The notes: generated by a model from the sequence alone, not told the origin. DNA of 64,000 bases from Lineolata rhizophorae (GCA_010093515.1 MU001677.1:333654-397653), one strand, 5' to 3'; counted from the stretch's first letter, positions 31,398 to 45,500 are shown. Program-made: numbers and translations.

Positions 31398-34300
31398 GGT
31401 GGGGACGGGCGGGAAGCTTGAAAGGCACGCAAAAGATTAAAAACAACAAAGACAGACGAGAAGCGAAGCCTACTGTTAAGCGGCTCGAGCAGGAGGAAGC
31501 AGTGTGGTTTATGAGGGCGAGGCCACGCAAAGGAGAGCGCAAAGGGAGGACAAAGGAGGGAAGGCTGCGGCAGGAGACCCTGTTGAAGGCGGGCAGGCAG
31601 CAGCGGCTCGGGCAGATGTTGTCACTTGTCCCGCTGCTGCGCCTCGCTCTCGGCAGCGCGCGGCGCGTAGCCCGACGTGGCTAGCGCCGTCTGGCAGAGC
31701 TCGTATCTTCGCCCGGCCTTCTCCCTCTCTGCCGCTCTGGTGGGTCTTTGTCTCCTACGGAGGCATACATAGGTATCCTCCAGTCATTTTGTTTTCTCTC
31801 TTCCGTCGAGAGGTCTATCTGCCACGGGGTCCCGGCTGCAAATCAACCACGAAGTCCTACAGAGAGCCGCGTCCTCATGCTAGTATCAGGAATTCGCCGT
31901 GTAGGACTGCCCCCTTTGGCAACACGGCGCTGCCCCTGGTCGCCTGCATACAGGATCTCAAACCATGTCGCTTTGCGGCGAAGGCGGCCGGACCACGACG
32001 CCCTATTCTCTTTCTCTCCGTTTCCGACCGTCTCGGCCGTTGTGGCGCACCGGCCTTGGAATCCTCCAGCGGCCAGATAATTCACCCGCACAACGGGCAG
32101 AGGCCGAGCGCTACCAGCCGGAGCCTCGTTGTTATCCTCCGTCCTTTGCGTGGGGACGGGAGATGTTTTCCGGAACGTCCAACTGTCTGCGTACCGAACA
32201 GGGGCAACGGTCACGCTCTTGATTTAGTACGGTCCAATGCATTGATGCTTTTTGTGGCTAGGGAATGTGATTTCACAACTAAAGCCCTCCTCACATGCTC
32301 TGCTCTGTTCTGTTTCCAATATTGACCATTTATTGGTTAGGTAGTGGCCTCATCAAGCGCTCTGTGTTTTGCTGTGCTGATCTCCATTACGCGCCCACGG
32401 GAAACGTTTACTGAAACGGTTCGGTCTTGCTTTAAAGCATGGAGCCACGGCTGGATACTTGCACATCCTGAAAATCGGGAGTCTGCCAGCAGGTCCCACA
32501 ATATGGTCTTGCAGAGGACCAAGGGAGCTTCACTGTAGTAGTTTCTACACGCAACCGTTGCTTACCTCATCATGCCTGCCATCTTGTCCTATGGTCTAAA
32601 TTTGACCCCACAGATGCTTTGGCCAGCGATGGTACCAACCTTTGGTATTGCTTATTAGAGCTTTCAACAACCTCTAGAGCTTTCAACAACCTCTATTGAC
32701 GGATGGACGCCAAGCTTAATTGCCCCCTTGTCTACCATTTAACCTTCGGGAAATACATACAGGAGAGTATATGCACCCTCCTGTATGCTTTACGGCCTGA
32801 ATCGATAAATTATCAGTGGACCATAAGGCTGAATATTGTCAGAGCCAGAACCAGGCTCCACATAGAGGGCATGAGGCCAATTCGATGTTCGAATAAACGA
32901 CGTAACCGCCTAAAGCGAAATGCATGCGGATGCACACGACTTCATAAGGGCTTAGCCATTTCTTAGCAGCCTTCATAGCTTGATCTAACAACTTCCAAGT
33001 TGCAAATTTTGGAACTCTCCCACGGCATGAGAAGGCTGGTTTCCATTGAAATCAACTTCGGTGAGTCTAAGTCTTAGTTCAGTTGCTTTGCCTCAACCTC
33101 AAAGTCCACCTTCAACCTAAAATCACAAACAACAATTTGAAGATAATGGAGACTACGAGCCAAATCGGAGGCAACTATATACTCAATATGTGCCTATTTA
33201 GGGGGCACATTCGTTAACTTTCGATATAACAGATCGTTTTATGTACTAAGAAACCTTTCTGTCCCAAGAAAACAACGGCCCATGTGCTTCGGGTGGTTTT
33301 CTACGGCTGAACAGTGACATAAATGCCCTTAGGGTCCTTGCGCCCTACATATTTACTTTATATAGTGCATTTACTTTCCTTTAACATGTTTATGTCACGC
33401 CACAAGCAACCAAAGGCGCAAGGTCCCATCGGCATCCCCCAACTATATGCAAGCCAGGGCTGTAAAACCGCCACGCGAATGAAAGAGCACTGCGATACAG
33501 CCAACAGCACGAGGACGACCCCCACCATCTTAATTTCGGCCTTCCGTATTATCTGTAACTAATTGGCCGCTTCTCCGGCTAACGCCTTCGTTCTTATACA
33601 AGTACCCCTGGCCTGAAGCTACCTCCTTATCATGTGCCTTTGCTTTACTATGGCGCTGTCTCAGAGCCTTATTGTATGATAAGGCGGTGTATATGCTACC
33701 TCCCTTGCGTTCGAATCTGCACGGCGGGGGGCTCTAGTGGAGAGTGGGACACTGCCTCCCTTGGCATACAATTGTGCGCTACCAACCCGGACTAGCGCTA
33801 TATATTTGCACGTGCGACAATCGTTCTTATTCAATCATCGATCATTTTGATCTGGGCATTTGGCCAGGATAAATACACGGTCAGGGAATGGCCACAGGAC
33901 CCAGCAACGCCGATGACTACGGGCTCAAGCTCATTCATCCACTTAGTGAAAGCTTGCCAGCTAATTTTGCCGGGATCGACTACATTTGTTTGAGTGCTAG
34001 TATTCTATATAGTATACCTGACATTCCCGCTGGTCATTGTCTTGGTTGCGACACGTTAATCGCTCTCAAATATTAAGCTAACATTCATATCATCGTTTGT
34101 CCACGATCGCCATGATGATCCTGCCGATACTTGGTGTGGCAAAACTCGCGATGGTGGCACTATCTGCTAGCTGCCGGACAGAGACTTTCTCCCAGCCCGA
34201 GTCAATAGGGACCCCATATTTACCTTCAAGTACAAGGCCAGAGTGTTTCACTATAACTCCGAGGCGGGCCTCAAACACATTGTGGCTAGTCTTCTCTCAT

Positions 34301-35499
34301 AACTAGGGACTGTCCGACCTACTGTAGAGGTTCGAAAGTCCTAGGCTCTGCTAAATGGACAACGGCTCAATTAGTTTCCGTAGGATCGACCTTGTCCCAC
34401 TGTGTTCACATGTCATTCCTTAGGTGGCATCCTTATCAAACGGGTAATAGTACCTTTTTAATCCTTCTACTATATCCGTACAGCAGTGGCCTTACGCAAC
34501 TTGACAGGCCATGATGCTGTAGGGCCAAACCGCAGCGGCTCAGCAACTGCAAGATTGCACAATAAGCTGGGTAATGCATTCAAAGCCCACTGTAAAAAGT
34601 GCAAACTTAAATAGAACTGTATGATATTCATTCATTCATGTGCAGGGTCTCTACAAGATGGATCACATCTAGCATGTCGCATAACTAGGCTATAGCTACT
34701 AATTGACCCGCGTTGGCATCTTGCCTATGTTCTGTCACCTAGCGCGGAAACACCAAAAAAATTAAACTAGGCATTCTCGTGATGCTATTACGGTATGGGC
34801 CCACTCAGCTACCCATGTGCATCGCAAGCTTGATAGTATCTTGCTAATTTATCTTAGAGCACGTTCCACAACTACGAGGGGAAATCTTCTCTAGGAATAG
34901 CAAGCTCTGGCGAGGCACAGAAGATTCGTGTTTGCATTAGAGCACAAACAAATAACTGAAACCTCATCTTGGTTGTTTATTAAGAAAACGTTTGATTATT
35001 ACTTTATGCTCTACAAGCGTTAAGGGCCCTTCTAAACTATTCTACATGTGGTCCATCTAATGGACGCACAAATCTCACTGGCAAGAATTAACATCTCAAC
35101 ATCTCATCCAAAAAGACCATCGGTCCATCTGTCGATTTAATAGGAATGAGGAGGTCTTCAATCTGAATTGTCAACATATCACCGAGCGGGTACCAGATTC
35201 GCAATTTTGACTACCCTCAAGAAACATGGGTCGTACAGCCAAGAAGGTCACATTTTATGCGTCCAACTAGCCGGGCTCTAAACCGACTATTAGGCCAGAT
35301 CTATCAAATACCATCCAGGGCCGGTAGATTCATTGATAGAGATGAACAGTTAAAGTCCTTTGGGAGACATCTCCCCACGGCAAGTAACAAAGACCCTCAC
35401 TCGGTTAGCCGCTTCGGACTTCAATTGATGGGGAAAATTTGCCTAGCAATTCAGTATTGTTCTGAATCCCGTAGCAAGTACCCGCGGTGAAATGCCTCA
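31398..35499. other. 4.1 kb gene-free, largely AT-rich region
   Basis: The first ~900 bases (to about 32300) include the membrane-protein promoter and are GC-balanced. From about 32300 the DNA is AT-rich with many stops in all frames, consistent with decayed repeats. ORFs of 60-90 codons (for example 33323-33562 and 33888-34306) carry no recognisable motif. I see no supported gene. Confidence 0.5.
32656..32693. repeat. Tandem 19-bp duplication
   Basis: TAGAGCTTTCAACAACCTC occurs twice in direct succession (32656-32674 and 32675-32693) without mismatch. Confidence 0.95.
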
Positions 35500-35519
35500 A
35501 CGCTAGATCAGACTAGGAC

Positions 35520-37870
35520 CTCAGAGAAGGTTTTGAGAACTCTACGAGAACCTCGCCAAGGACAAGAAGGATAAACATCATACCGCAATCGCGGGCAAAG
35601 GCTGCAGAACCAAATGCCATGCAGTTTGAAAGTGGTTTGAAGAATCCTCCAACAGGGTATTGAAATTTCACGAGCTTAACCTCGCATGGAACAATTATGA
35701 CCTCCATCGGTATTTACTGCAAAGCTACACTGGTCATCAAATACTCAGTATTAGCAGCGCCTCAGTGGGGATGTCCACTGCATAGACCCTGAAGCTCCGA
35801 AAAAAAGCGCTCCCGTGATGCAACTAGGCTGGCTCTTGAACGAAGTGGTAAAGTGGACCCTGATAAGCCGATCGGATATGATGTACGGTGGAAAGTCGGA
35901 AACCTTGTGTCGACGCTTGAAAAGACTCCTGGGTTTGACGAAGGAGCTACAAACCGCATTCAGCACGGTCTGGTTCGACTCGCCGACTATATGGACTTAC
36001 TGGATAGTTACGAGAAATGGCCCAGGCTAGGAAAGTATCCAGAACAATATCTTTCAGGTCAGGAATGTATGATGGTTCATCTTGCCGAGAAAAGCCCGCA
36101 TATGTGCGTCTTCTGAAGCTCTTTGCTTTCTTAAGCGGATGAAGTATAACACGAGCGCTGTAAGTCAACGCTTCGGTTCTATCCAGGTTACTAAAACGTA
36201 TGAGTAACTCACATAACTCACGTATGAGCAGAATTCATGTAGTTCGTGAAACCAGTGTTAGGTGAGATGAAAATGGGAATGATATCGTAAAACCACGCCG
36301 GCGGGATCAAGTGGATAAAGACCTCTTCAAGGTCCGGTCGCATACAATGATGCTAGTGTCTCGTTATTTGACGCGTCATTCATCCACAGTGAAAGCTCCA
36401 AGGCTGAGGAGATTGCAATACCATGGCCATTTGACAATTTGTTCGGGCGACGGTGATGTCGGAGCAGGACAAACTTCAGTGGTTAGAGACAGCCATCTCG
36501 ACAGGTAGTCACGCTCACCCCCAAGATCTGGATCTTGAAATTTCCTTTGAATCAGTGCGGCCAAAACTTGCTCCACTTGTTTTCTGATGCGTCGAAAATA
36601 TGCAAGTTCAAAACTTTACCCTAAAGGATCTATATCAGGTTATGCTCGAGTTCACCTCATTGCTTCTTGCGGCTTTGGCAAGATCAGGAATGGAACTGGA
36701 CGAGTCGGTTTCATTTGCTAAGGAAATGAAGGCTGGAGAAGAGGATGGTAGGGACAGGTATTTCAGATGTGTAGCAACAAAGTGGAGGGCATGTCAGTAG
36801 GGACACATGATATCGATTGTATCTTAAGTTATGCATACTAATTATAAGCGGTGTTTTCTACAAAGATCAGAGGAAAAGAGCCGAGGAGCTTCTAGCAGTC
36901 ACCCGGATGCAAGAAGGGCAGGACCAAAATGGGCAAAACGCTAGAACGCATGCTGGATTAGTAACTTAGTTATGCACCGCGCGCAGTTCTTGCTTGGGTC
37001 TGAGCCACCTCGGTCCCAGGACGCTCGGAGGATCCTTGAGGGTTGGAAACCACGGACGAATTCTCATTTGGAAAGGCGAGCGGCTCTTCCCGTCGACACT
37101 GCTCGAGCTAAGGCTATGGTGGGGAAGGAAGGATAAAAAGATGCAATCGAGCCGTTGGAACGGATTCTTGGGATACAGCATCGCGCACCTGACCAGGACG
37201 GTCATACATCAAGTGAAGACACTGAACAGGAAGTACCTATGAACAGTGTTCTTAACCAATCAGACCTCAATTGGTCAACTGTCATTCTCCCACAAGCATA
37301 CCGCGCTTTGGATCGTTGCCGGGAAGTGATAGACCTGCTCCAGCATCGGGTCGCCGCACTGCTTGACTCGAAAGCTGAAGCAGAGTTTGTCACGTCGGAC
37401 TTCCGGATCCTGCTATGCGAAGCACTATTTGACTCTGTAAGTTCGGTGTAGCGAAGGCAAACATGGGCGCACTTCACAGAGATTTGCGAGATATTCCCGG
37501 CCACAGCGCGTTTCTATCACTCGTTGGGGAACTGGCAGGAGGCATTGAAAACTTGGAACTACGTCTTGGGCTATGGACATGTCGACCAAGAGGCGACCCC
37601 GAGTGGGAGCTACGATCGACAGTACGACGTGGTCGTCTCTGTCTATTCGCTCGGCGTGGCGTATGTTCGCACAGGGGACAAGGAAAAAACTCGGCAAATC
37701 GTTGAAATCACGGAAAGCGAACCCAAGAGGCTGAAGGGTAGAAACAAAGAGTCCGACTACGCCCACTAGTTCGACCACGTCGAGAAGGAATATGAAGAGG
37801 CCAAGAAGCAAGACAAAGGGGTCAAAAGCAAGAGGCGTTGCCGCGTGGAACCGAGTCTCTTCTCGCGGTG
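35520..37870 (+). pseudogene. Decayed TPR-like gene
   Basis: Protein-like segments appear on the + strand but are interrupted. Around 35840-36050 one frame reads RLALERSGKVDPDKPIGYDVRW.. to YMDLLDSYEKWPRLGKYP. Around 37155-37436 there is YRALDRCREVIDLLQHRVAAL..FRILLCEALFDS. This joins over an intron (37437-37481) to ICEIFPATARFYHSLGNWQEALKTW and SVYSLGVAYVRTGDKEKTRQI, which resembles TPR helices. A TAG at 37767-37769 cuts the frame. Beyond it the same frame stays open and charged (FDHVEKEYEEAKKQDKG) up to a good donor-like CG|GTGAGT at about 37867. Upstream, frames break repeatedly between 35520 and 37150. I read this as one gene broken by point mutations. The original function is unknown. 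Confidence 0.5.
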
Positions 37871-39298
37871 AGTTTGACTATCACCTACGAGCATCCAAAT
37901 GTTTGTAGTCTTCGCCACGGGATTCCACAGATGGGAAAGGGTTTGGCTAGTCAAGAAACGAGCTGCTTCGGCCAAGCAGCTTTCTTATCGAGCCCTAGGA
38001 TCATTCCGTAGATAGGAAATAACCCCCCACACTTCAATATTCAAAGGAAATCATTTTTCTCATCGTAGATGCTTCGGACTCTTTTGTGGGGAAGTTGTGG
38101 CACTAAGAAACGCGAAAGACAGAAGCGCATCCTTCCGTGATGAGGCGAATGGGGCGTACATGTGTAAATATAGATTGTAATGAGTTCATTTACTAATCAT
38201 GCTATTTCATAATTGTGCAAAGGTATTCTAGCTGTGATACGCAGCGTTTTTCTTGATTAGGCTACTTTACAAGTGGCTAGTTGCAGCGCCACTATTTCTC
38301 GCGTCATCTTAGTGTGCTGTAGAAATAGCATCAGAAGTCGAAAAACCCGCAGGTTTCGGTTTATAGGGTGGTGCCTTTCGTGCTATCATAATATTCTAGT
38401 GGAGGCAATATGGTTCGTTTGCGGTCTGCGTCCAACTGGCGTTCCCCGACAGACACCACACAACTAATTAGGCAAGAGCATGTCAAAGGGAAATTTATAA
38501 CGTAAACAAGTCTGCATACCTATTCTCTCCGGCCGTCGGCGAGCATCTCGAAATGTAGGTAATGAAAATTGCCTCATGGTCATAAGCCCCTAAAATTAAG
38601 CCTTCAGGAGCAAGGAAAGGAGAATAGCAAAGAAAAATGGACCGTCCCTGTTTGCAATTGCACTATGAAAGGCCGTTTGTAATCCTGAAAGCAGTGAACA
38701 GAAAAGAGGAAAAAAGGAAATTTTCTGCAAAGGCGGCCTTCTATCTAGTTTATCCAACGGTGGTTCTGGCCCTGACCGACCGAGAAGCGGGGGAAATTAT
38801 GCCCATCGAGCTGGCCACCGAGTTTTAAAACCTGCCGCCACTGCTACAAGAGGAAGGAAAGGTGAAGATTACAAAGGAATAGAAAAACACCAGGTAATAA
38901 TAAATTATGAATCATCTTTTTTTTTGTTTTGTTTGGCTGTTCTTTTTCTTAGGAGATTGACCTCGTGCACACCCGGTACTTTCTGAAGCCTCGAAAACGC
39001 AATCTCGTGATGATATCGACGGAAAAACCGAGAAAGATAAAAGAAACCCCTTATAGAAACGCCTAGAGAAAGAACTAAAGTAGAAGACACGTCTCCAGTA
39101 ATGGCCATTCCGCTGTCTCTGTCTATTCAATTTCTCGTTTCTACTTTATCAGAGACGTGGCATCCATTCATGCTCCTAACCCCTCTTGTCCAATGTGACG
39201 CCGTGTAAGGAAAGACAAAACTCAAAACCAAAGGAAAGAGGAAACCCAGGGGGAAGGCAGCCGACGCAATGACTTTTCGAGACCAAGTGGGTTTTTAA
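37871..39298. other. Intergenic, AT-leaning
   Basis: 1.4 kb with no supported gene. It ends in the 3' flank of the PSP1-domain gene, where A-rich stretches on the + strand (38880-39280) correspond to T-rich 3' UTR on the - strand. Confidence 0.5.
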
Positions 39299-41795
39299 TT
39301 AGACTGCAAGATTGCGGAAGTTTTGAAGAAAAGACTCGGTGGTTCCAGCAACATGAGACTGAGGCTGGGGTGCCAAGACCTGGGGTCCCCCAGCCCCATT
39401 AGCAGCAGCCGGCGAAACCGCGAAGTTGCGCTGTGCCCAAGGAGGCAAGTTGGTCGCGTCGAGGTAGTCCTGAGGAGCCTCGTAGCCGTGCCACATGCGG
39501 CGAGCACCCTGGCCCGGCTGCATGTTCTCGTTGCCCCAAGGAGACTCCAGAAATTCCCTCATTCCGGCGGCGGTTGCGGGGACTCCAGGTCCGGCTGTGT
39601 TCATCATCGGATGTTGCGGCATGCGAGACGGGTTCGGGAATGCGGCAGGCTGTTGGTGTTGGTTCTCGAAGGCCGGGAAATACCCAGCCTGGGCTGCGCG
39701 AGATGAAAAGTCGCCACGTCCAAAAGAAGCTAATCGGACTTGTCAGTGATTTGGACCACAGTATGACAATATTATTAGACTTACGTTGCCCAGGCGCATA
39801 ACCAGACACGGTGGCACGATGAGCCCCACGAGCCGGGACACTGCTAGGAGGCGCTGCCATGGGAACCGTAGAGGAGAGCGCAGTGATGGGCGTGAAGACG
39901 GCGGGGTTCACCGACGACATCCAGATCCTCGTCTTGTACAGCTTGAAGAGATCGGTTACGAGATCGTTGAAGTTGACATACGATGTCGAGTAGTAGTAGA
40001 ACGTCAATTTCTTGTAGTCGCTATCCCTGGAGTTAATACCGTAAAGACTATCCTGTCTGAGAAGTAAATGCTCGAGGAAAACTCACTGTTGATACTCCGC
40101 ATCCAGGATCTCCATCACAAGGTTGTGGTCTTGTGCCTTGGTCTGGCAAACCCGCTTGGCCTTCGCCTCTGCGCCCTCCTTGTCCTTCAGCTGAGCAATT
40201 TCGTGCGCCGCGGCATGCCTCTTGATGAGCTTAGGCTTGAGTTCCGCATCGAAGCCGTTATCGCCATGAAGGGCGCTCGGTCCCATCAGTTCTCCCTTGA
40301 GAATCGAGTCGACGATTTTCATCGGAGGCAGGAACGCTTCCTCTGGAAGAGTCTGCGCATTACGCGAGAAAAGCATCAAATTCTGGGTGTGGGCGATGTG
40401 GTTTTCTTGACGAAGGCGCTTTGCTTGCTCCCACGTCAGTTCGACCTCTTGAACCTGACCCAAGTCGCTGCCACGGTCTCCCTCTACGATCATAAGATCA
40501 CCCTTCTTGATCTGGAGACCGTTCGAAGGGTCGGCGTAGTACACGTCCGCCCGGCAGCACTTGAACTGGACAAGGTATAGGAGCACGGGCTTGAATGACT
40601 GTTAGCTCATGTAGATTGACGAGAGGGATAATTCTGGACTTACCGAGCGCCTCTCACCCCTGCTCAATCCCATCGAGCCGCTCATACTGGCGGCATTCAT
40701 GACTAAATCCAAATTTGCTGGTTAGCTGAAGATATGACCTGTTTTATGGAAAAGAAATAACACGGCGCAGCATAACTCACGATTTTGCTGCTGGCGAGCT
40801 TGCAAGGCTGCCATGTGCTGTTGCTGATTAGGGTAGTTGCCGGCAATGGCCGGCACATCCTCAGCCGCCTCCTCGAGGGCCGCGATCTGGCGCGCCATCG
40901 GCGCGTGCACCACTGCATCAGAAGGCACATTAGCAAAGGAGTGACGACGCGATTGAAAGCCACCAAAGTTCGGGTCATAAGCATATGGGTTCTCTTGAAC
41001 GGTGGCGGCGGTAATGGAGGCTCGTCCGGGGGGTACACGACGATTCGCATTCTCGACGGCGGCTTGCTTGAGTAAGGAGGACCCTCCGTCCGAGTGCATT
41101 GGCAAGCGGACACCGGCATCGGATCCTTCGCTCTCGTGATCTTCGTCTTCGATAACTTTGCCCAGGCCAGCCGGGTCGCCGCCGCTGTCGCCCGTCACCT
41201 CGCTGCCCAGCATGCTCTTTCGCGAGGGCTTGTGCATGACGCCCGGTGAGCCGCGTTCCATTTGGCCGACGGAATACGACTGCGACCGGATGGTTTTACG
41301 AGTAGGGCTTAGCGGGATTTGGAACGGCAGGTCGGCTGACTCGCGACGGGCGGTGGTGTCTTGGGGACTCCAAATGTTGGTATCCCAAGTCAAAGACCCA
41401 CTCTTCGAGAGCGGCCGGGCATTGGCGGTCCATCCTGGCGTTTCGCCTGGTGTCGGAGGCTGGGAACATTGCGACGCCAGCGACATGCCACCGAGCGAAG
41501 GTTTTCTCTGAGAGGACTGGATGTCGCTGAGCCATGAGTCTCGTCGCTTCGGTGGATTGACGGCCTGTGGAGGTTTGGAAGCCGACACGAGCGACTTGAC
41601 GTGATCGTGCTCGTCCTCAGAAGACGCCATGGCTTCGGAGTCCGGAGTAGGTAGGCGGTCGGATTCGGGTCGGTACGTAGAGGGGGAAACGTGCGTAGGG
41701 CGATAACCGGAAACGCCGAAGGACATACGACCACCAGCACCACCAACTCGCCCGTTCTTACCCTGCTGATAGCCAAACTGAGAATAAGAAGCCAT
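39299..41795 (-). CDS. psp1: PSP1 C-terminal domain protein
   Basis: Five exons: 41795-40781, 40702-40644, 40598-40087, 40026-39785 and 39729-39299, giving 752 residues with all phases consistent. The ATG at 41795 (MASYSQFGYQQGK) is the first in the frame. Residues 1-355 are disordered and rich in Ser/Pro/Gln, with possible phosphorylation sites. Exons 3-4 hold the PSP1 domain: VLLYLVQFKCCRADVYYADP, IKKGDLMIVEGDRGSDLGQV, the helical KRHAAAHEIAQLKDKEGAEAK, and AQDHNLVMEILDAEYQQDSDYKKLTFYYYSTSYVNFNDLV. The C-terminus is Gly/Pro/Gln-rich. The family includes bacterial YaaT and yeast Psp1, a suppressor of DNA-polymerase-alpha mutants; the fungal biochemical role is poorly known. Low-complexity tails suggest granule association, as an inference. 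A probable intron lies in its 5' UTR. Confidence 0.9.
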
Positions 41796-41873
41796 CGGCG
41801 ACTTCTTATTCGTTGTCAAGGATGTTGAAAACTTGACGAGTTGTTGTCGATGGAATCAAACTCCAACGAATGT

Positions 41874-42592
41874 CTAGCGAGACAAAACATTAGCATCGTT
41901 CTCAATATGTATAAGTAAGTCAAGATTGCTCCAAGTATAATTGAACCGAGAGTAGCGCAAGATGAACAAGAAAAGACGACAACCACAATTGGAAAGTGAC
42001 ATATGATGTCATTCCGGAAGGCAAAAAAAGCGTGAAACACGAGGTTCAAAAAAGTGGGTGTGGGACAAGAGTGAGGGGCCAGTATCACAACGACTCCAGG
42101 CCTAGGAAACTCAGGCTATCGGACGATGTGGCTTCCAAAAGAAGTATTTGCTTCGGCGTCCAAGAAGCCCTGATGCTAGGACTGGGTTGTCGAAGGATTC
42201 TACCATTAAAAGGAAACAACCCGTCGAAAGGAAATCGTGAAACCAAAACCAAGGCGCTAGTTCGCAAGTTTCTTGAACGCAGGGCATGTGGTGACATGAA
42301 AGAGCAGATAGACGAGCGCAAGCGCAGCACAGGCAGCCGCCGGCAGGCAATTTGCCGTGTACCGGCAGCTAACGCGATAACTACTACCTTGACTAAGGGA
42401 AGTAGGATAGAAATGAAAGGATGGCGGAGGCTCGAACAATATGTGGCGGTAGAACGTGCAGGAAGCGTAGACTGCGAATCATGGTAGAGGGTGCGAAGTC
42501 GGGCAAAGGAATTTAGAACAGGCTATGACATGGCCGTACGTCGCAGAGCTGCGGCGGCATCCGGCTTGGACTGAAAAATTAGAGCGACTTAC
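41874..42592 (-). other. Probable 5'-UTR intron of the PSP1-domain gene
   Basis: Read on the - strand, a consensus donor (GAGGCG|GTAAGTCG, intron from 42592) and a strong acceptor with branch site (GCTAATgttttgtctcgctag, ending at 41874) flank 719 bases. They lie 78 bases before the start codon. The first, non-coding exon would lie beyond 42593. No transcript data are available here. Confidence 0.5.
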
Positions 42593-45500
42593 CGCCTCGA
42601 AAATTGCTCGAGATGTTGGCTGGCTGGTTGGCCTATTGAATGTGGCGTAAGTAACTCTGACCAAGCGGCGATCTAGGTGTCTAGGACGGCCGGAGGAGGC
42701 AAAGGACGCAGTATAAGAGTCCAGGAAAGAGAAGATCAATAAGAAATAGCTTCAAGCCTTTTGTAGTGTGGCGGGCCGTTATGAACCAAAAGTTGCCGTT
42801 GAAGCTGCGTGGTGTGAGAGGTTGAAAGAAGGAATGAAGGAGCGGGCGGGGCGCGGTGGGTTTGAAATATTGACAGCACGCGGCAGGGCGGGGTCGCCAT
42901 AGGTAGCCAGCGGCCCGCTGGACGGTACAGCTCACCAGGTGCCAACTGAATTGCCAATTGCGAGCAGAGCACTGCGGCTGGACAAGGGTGAAGCTGATGG
43001 CGCGCCAGCGAAGCAAAGGGAGACGAGGGTATGGGCAAGCAGGGCAAAGAAACTTGTGCGGGAAACCAGGACAATTTGGCCGACGTCACCCGACCGCCAC
43101 CGCTGCTGGAAGAAGGTGCGGCGCGGTAAAGCCGCGACAGAGACTTAGAGAGTGGCCGCGGAGAGCTGCTCGACAAGATCGCCAGAAGCGGGCAGAGGTA
43201 ATGGGAGAGTAAAACAAAATTCAGAGACGAGGATGGGTAGAAGATAACGTGGTGCCTAACAATGTGCTGGAGGGTATGGCTGAGAGGAAGAAGATCGCGA
43301 GAGGAGGGACGGAGGTGGAGGAGAAGTAGGAGGTGTGCCGCTAAGGCGGGAACCAGAGAGTGGCTCAAGTTGCACGTGCATCTAGGGTCATGTATCCAGC
43401 AGCGAGACCCCTCATCATCACCACTCACGTGCCAACCCTACCCCTCAACCACAACCAGCGAAGCGTGCGAAAAACCGCAAACGGGAACTTACCAGCGAGA
43501 TCAAATACGATTTCAAATCGTATATTTCGCGTCTTAGCGCGAAAGACTTGACCGACGACCGTGTATTTCCTTTTCTTTTCGTTCAAGAGGCGAATCTCTC
43601 TTTCATCCGCTTCGAATTACTGCAACACCGCACCCAAGTCAGTCTCTGCACCCGCCAAACGACGACGCCCCAACCAAATGCTTCATTTCCCCGCTTCAAG
43701 ATATCGCCTCGCTGATTGTTTATTCTCGCAGTGCGGTTCGCCTTTGCTCTGATCGATCCCGATATGGTCGGCGCCGAGTCCAGGGTTTCCCGCGCAAGCG
43801 ATAGCCATCGCCACCCCATCTCTCCGCCAGCACATGACTGCAGACGCGCCACGGCATCGCTGATCCAGGAGACGCTCACGCAGGAGGATGTTCGTCAACG
43901 CACTGATGGAGGATGGCATCTGAGACCTCTGTCCTGACTGGCCAAGCTGTTGACCTCACTTGTTGTTTTGAGGCAAGCGTCGTAGTCGGCTGCAACGTGA
44001 GGAAGTGTCGAGGTGGCGCTGGGTCGTAGAGGAAACCGATATCGATGGACCAGTAGAGCGCAAGACCGTACGGTATGAACGGATCCCCATTCTTCTCTTC
44101 ACTTCCTCTCACGAATTCTCGCACAAGGGTCTTTGGCTTACAATTTGCAGTAGGTGGTTTTCTTTTTTTCTTCCCAATCCAAATTACCAGAGCACGATAG
44201 TAACCCCGAGCCGAACCGAACAAGAGTTATTCCAATCTATTTGGGCCGAGAGGGTATCCTGCCTAGCCGTAAGCATTCGCCTCGTTTTGCGAGACGGCGC
44301 AATCTTAGCCCGCGCGGTAAGGACCACGGAACGGCGGCCAAGGCGTGACATGACACTTACAACCCGTACAGTCTATTACTGATAGAAAATGCTCGAGACA
44401 CACTCCGGGACCAAGAATACACTGCAACAGATCAGCACAGGAAATGATGGCAGAGCTACGGTGGATATGTGCGCGACCCGGCGGTTGGGAGCGCAGATGG
44501 GTAGGGGCGCGGCGAGGCTGGCGGCAAGGTCGAAGTCTTGTCTTTACCTGAGAATAAAAACCGGTTGGACAGAAAGGAAGGTCGATTTGCGCCGGAAGTT
44601 CTTTGAAGCCGTCTATAAAAGAAGAATCCCTAGTCTTCAACGTAGCCTGGAAAAGTCGGAAAGTGGTATACAACGGAGTCGTGAGAGTCGTGGCATAGGA
44701 GGGGGACCGCGGGCCAGGTTTTGGTGGTGAGAGGTGACGAGGCGAGAGGCCAAGGGAAAAGAATGTGGGGAAGCGCCACGCCTCCTCTTCCCTCTCTCTC
44801 GACGCTCACTCGTTCGCGCGCGTTGCGCGTGACTAGGAAAAAAATAAAAAAAAATAATGGTCCCTTCGACAATCCCCTTCTGGACTTGGAACAATGGCGA
44901 TTTAACGGCGACGCATTGTCTCGTCGCGAGGACCGGCGACGAGGAATTAGCGGTGGATTGGGAGGGGGGAAGGTGCGAACAGAACACGCGAGCGTGTCTT
45001 TCCGGGCCGGGGGGGTTTTGCACTTCTCGCGTCGCAAAGGAGGCGAAAAAGCGAAGAGAAGAGACGCAGGACGGCGCGGCGCGATGGACGGTTGAAGTGC
45101 GCGCCGCCAACGGCTCGCTGCGCACAGCCCGGTGGTTCGATCAGCTGGAGAGTCCCGAGACGTGGGGAAGCGCCGAGACGAGGGGGCGCTCGTTCGCGGC
45201 CGGCCGCGGGCCTCGAAGCTCGCACAGCTTCGTTCCGGTGCAACTCGTCGCGCAGCAGCAGCAGCGACAGCAGCAGCGACCCCTGGAGGCAACGCCAGCC
45301 GCTCGGGCGCTCTGGCGCGCGAAACACAAACCACCGTCGGGCTCCGAAGAGGGGGACTTGCTTGGAGATCCGCAGGCTAACGGCCCGGGCCCAAGCCAAG
45401 CAGGGCTTTTTGCACGAGCCCCAGCAAAAGGAAGGCGGTTGGCACGAGCCGCAAATCGAGTGTCCGGAGAGGAGGAGCAAGGAGGAGCTAGAAGAGACCT

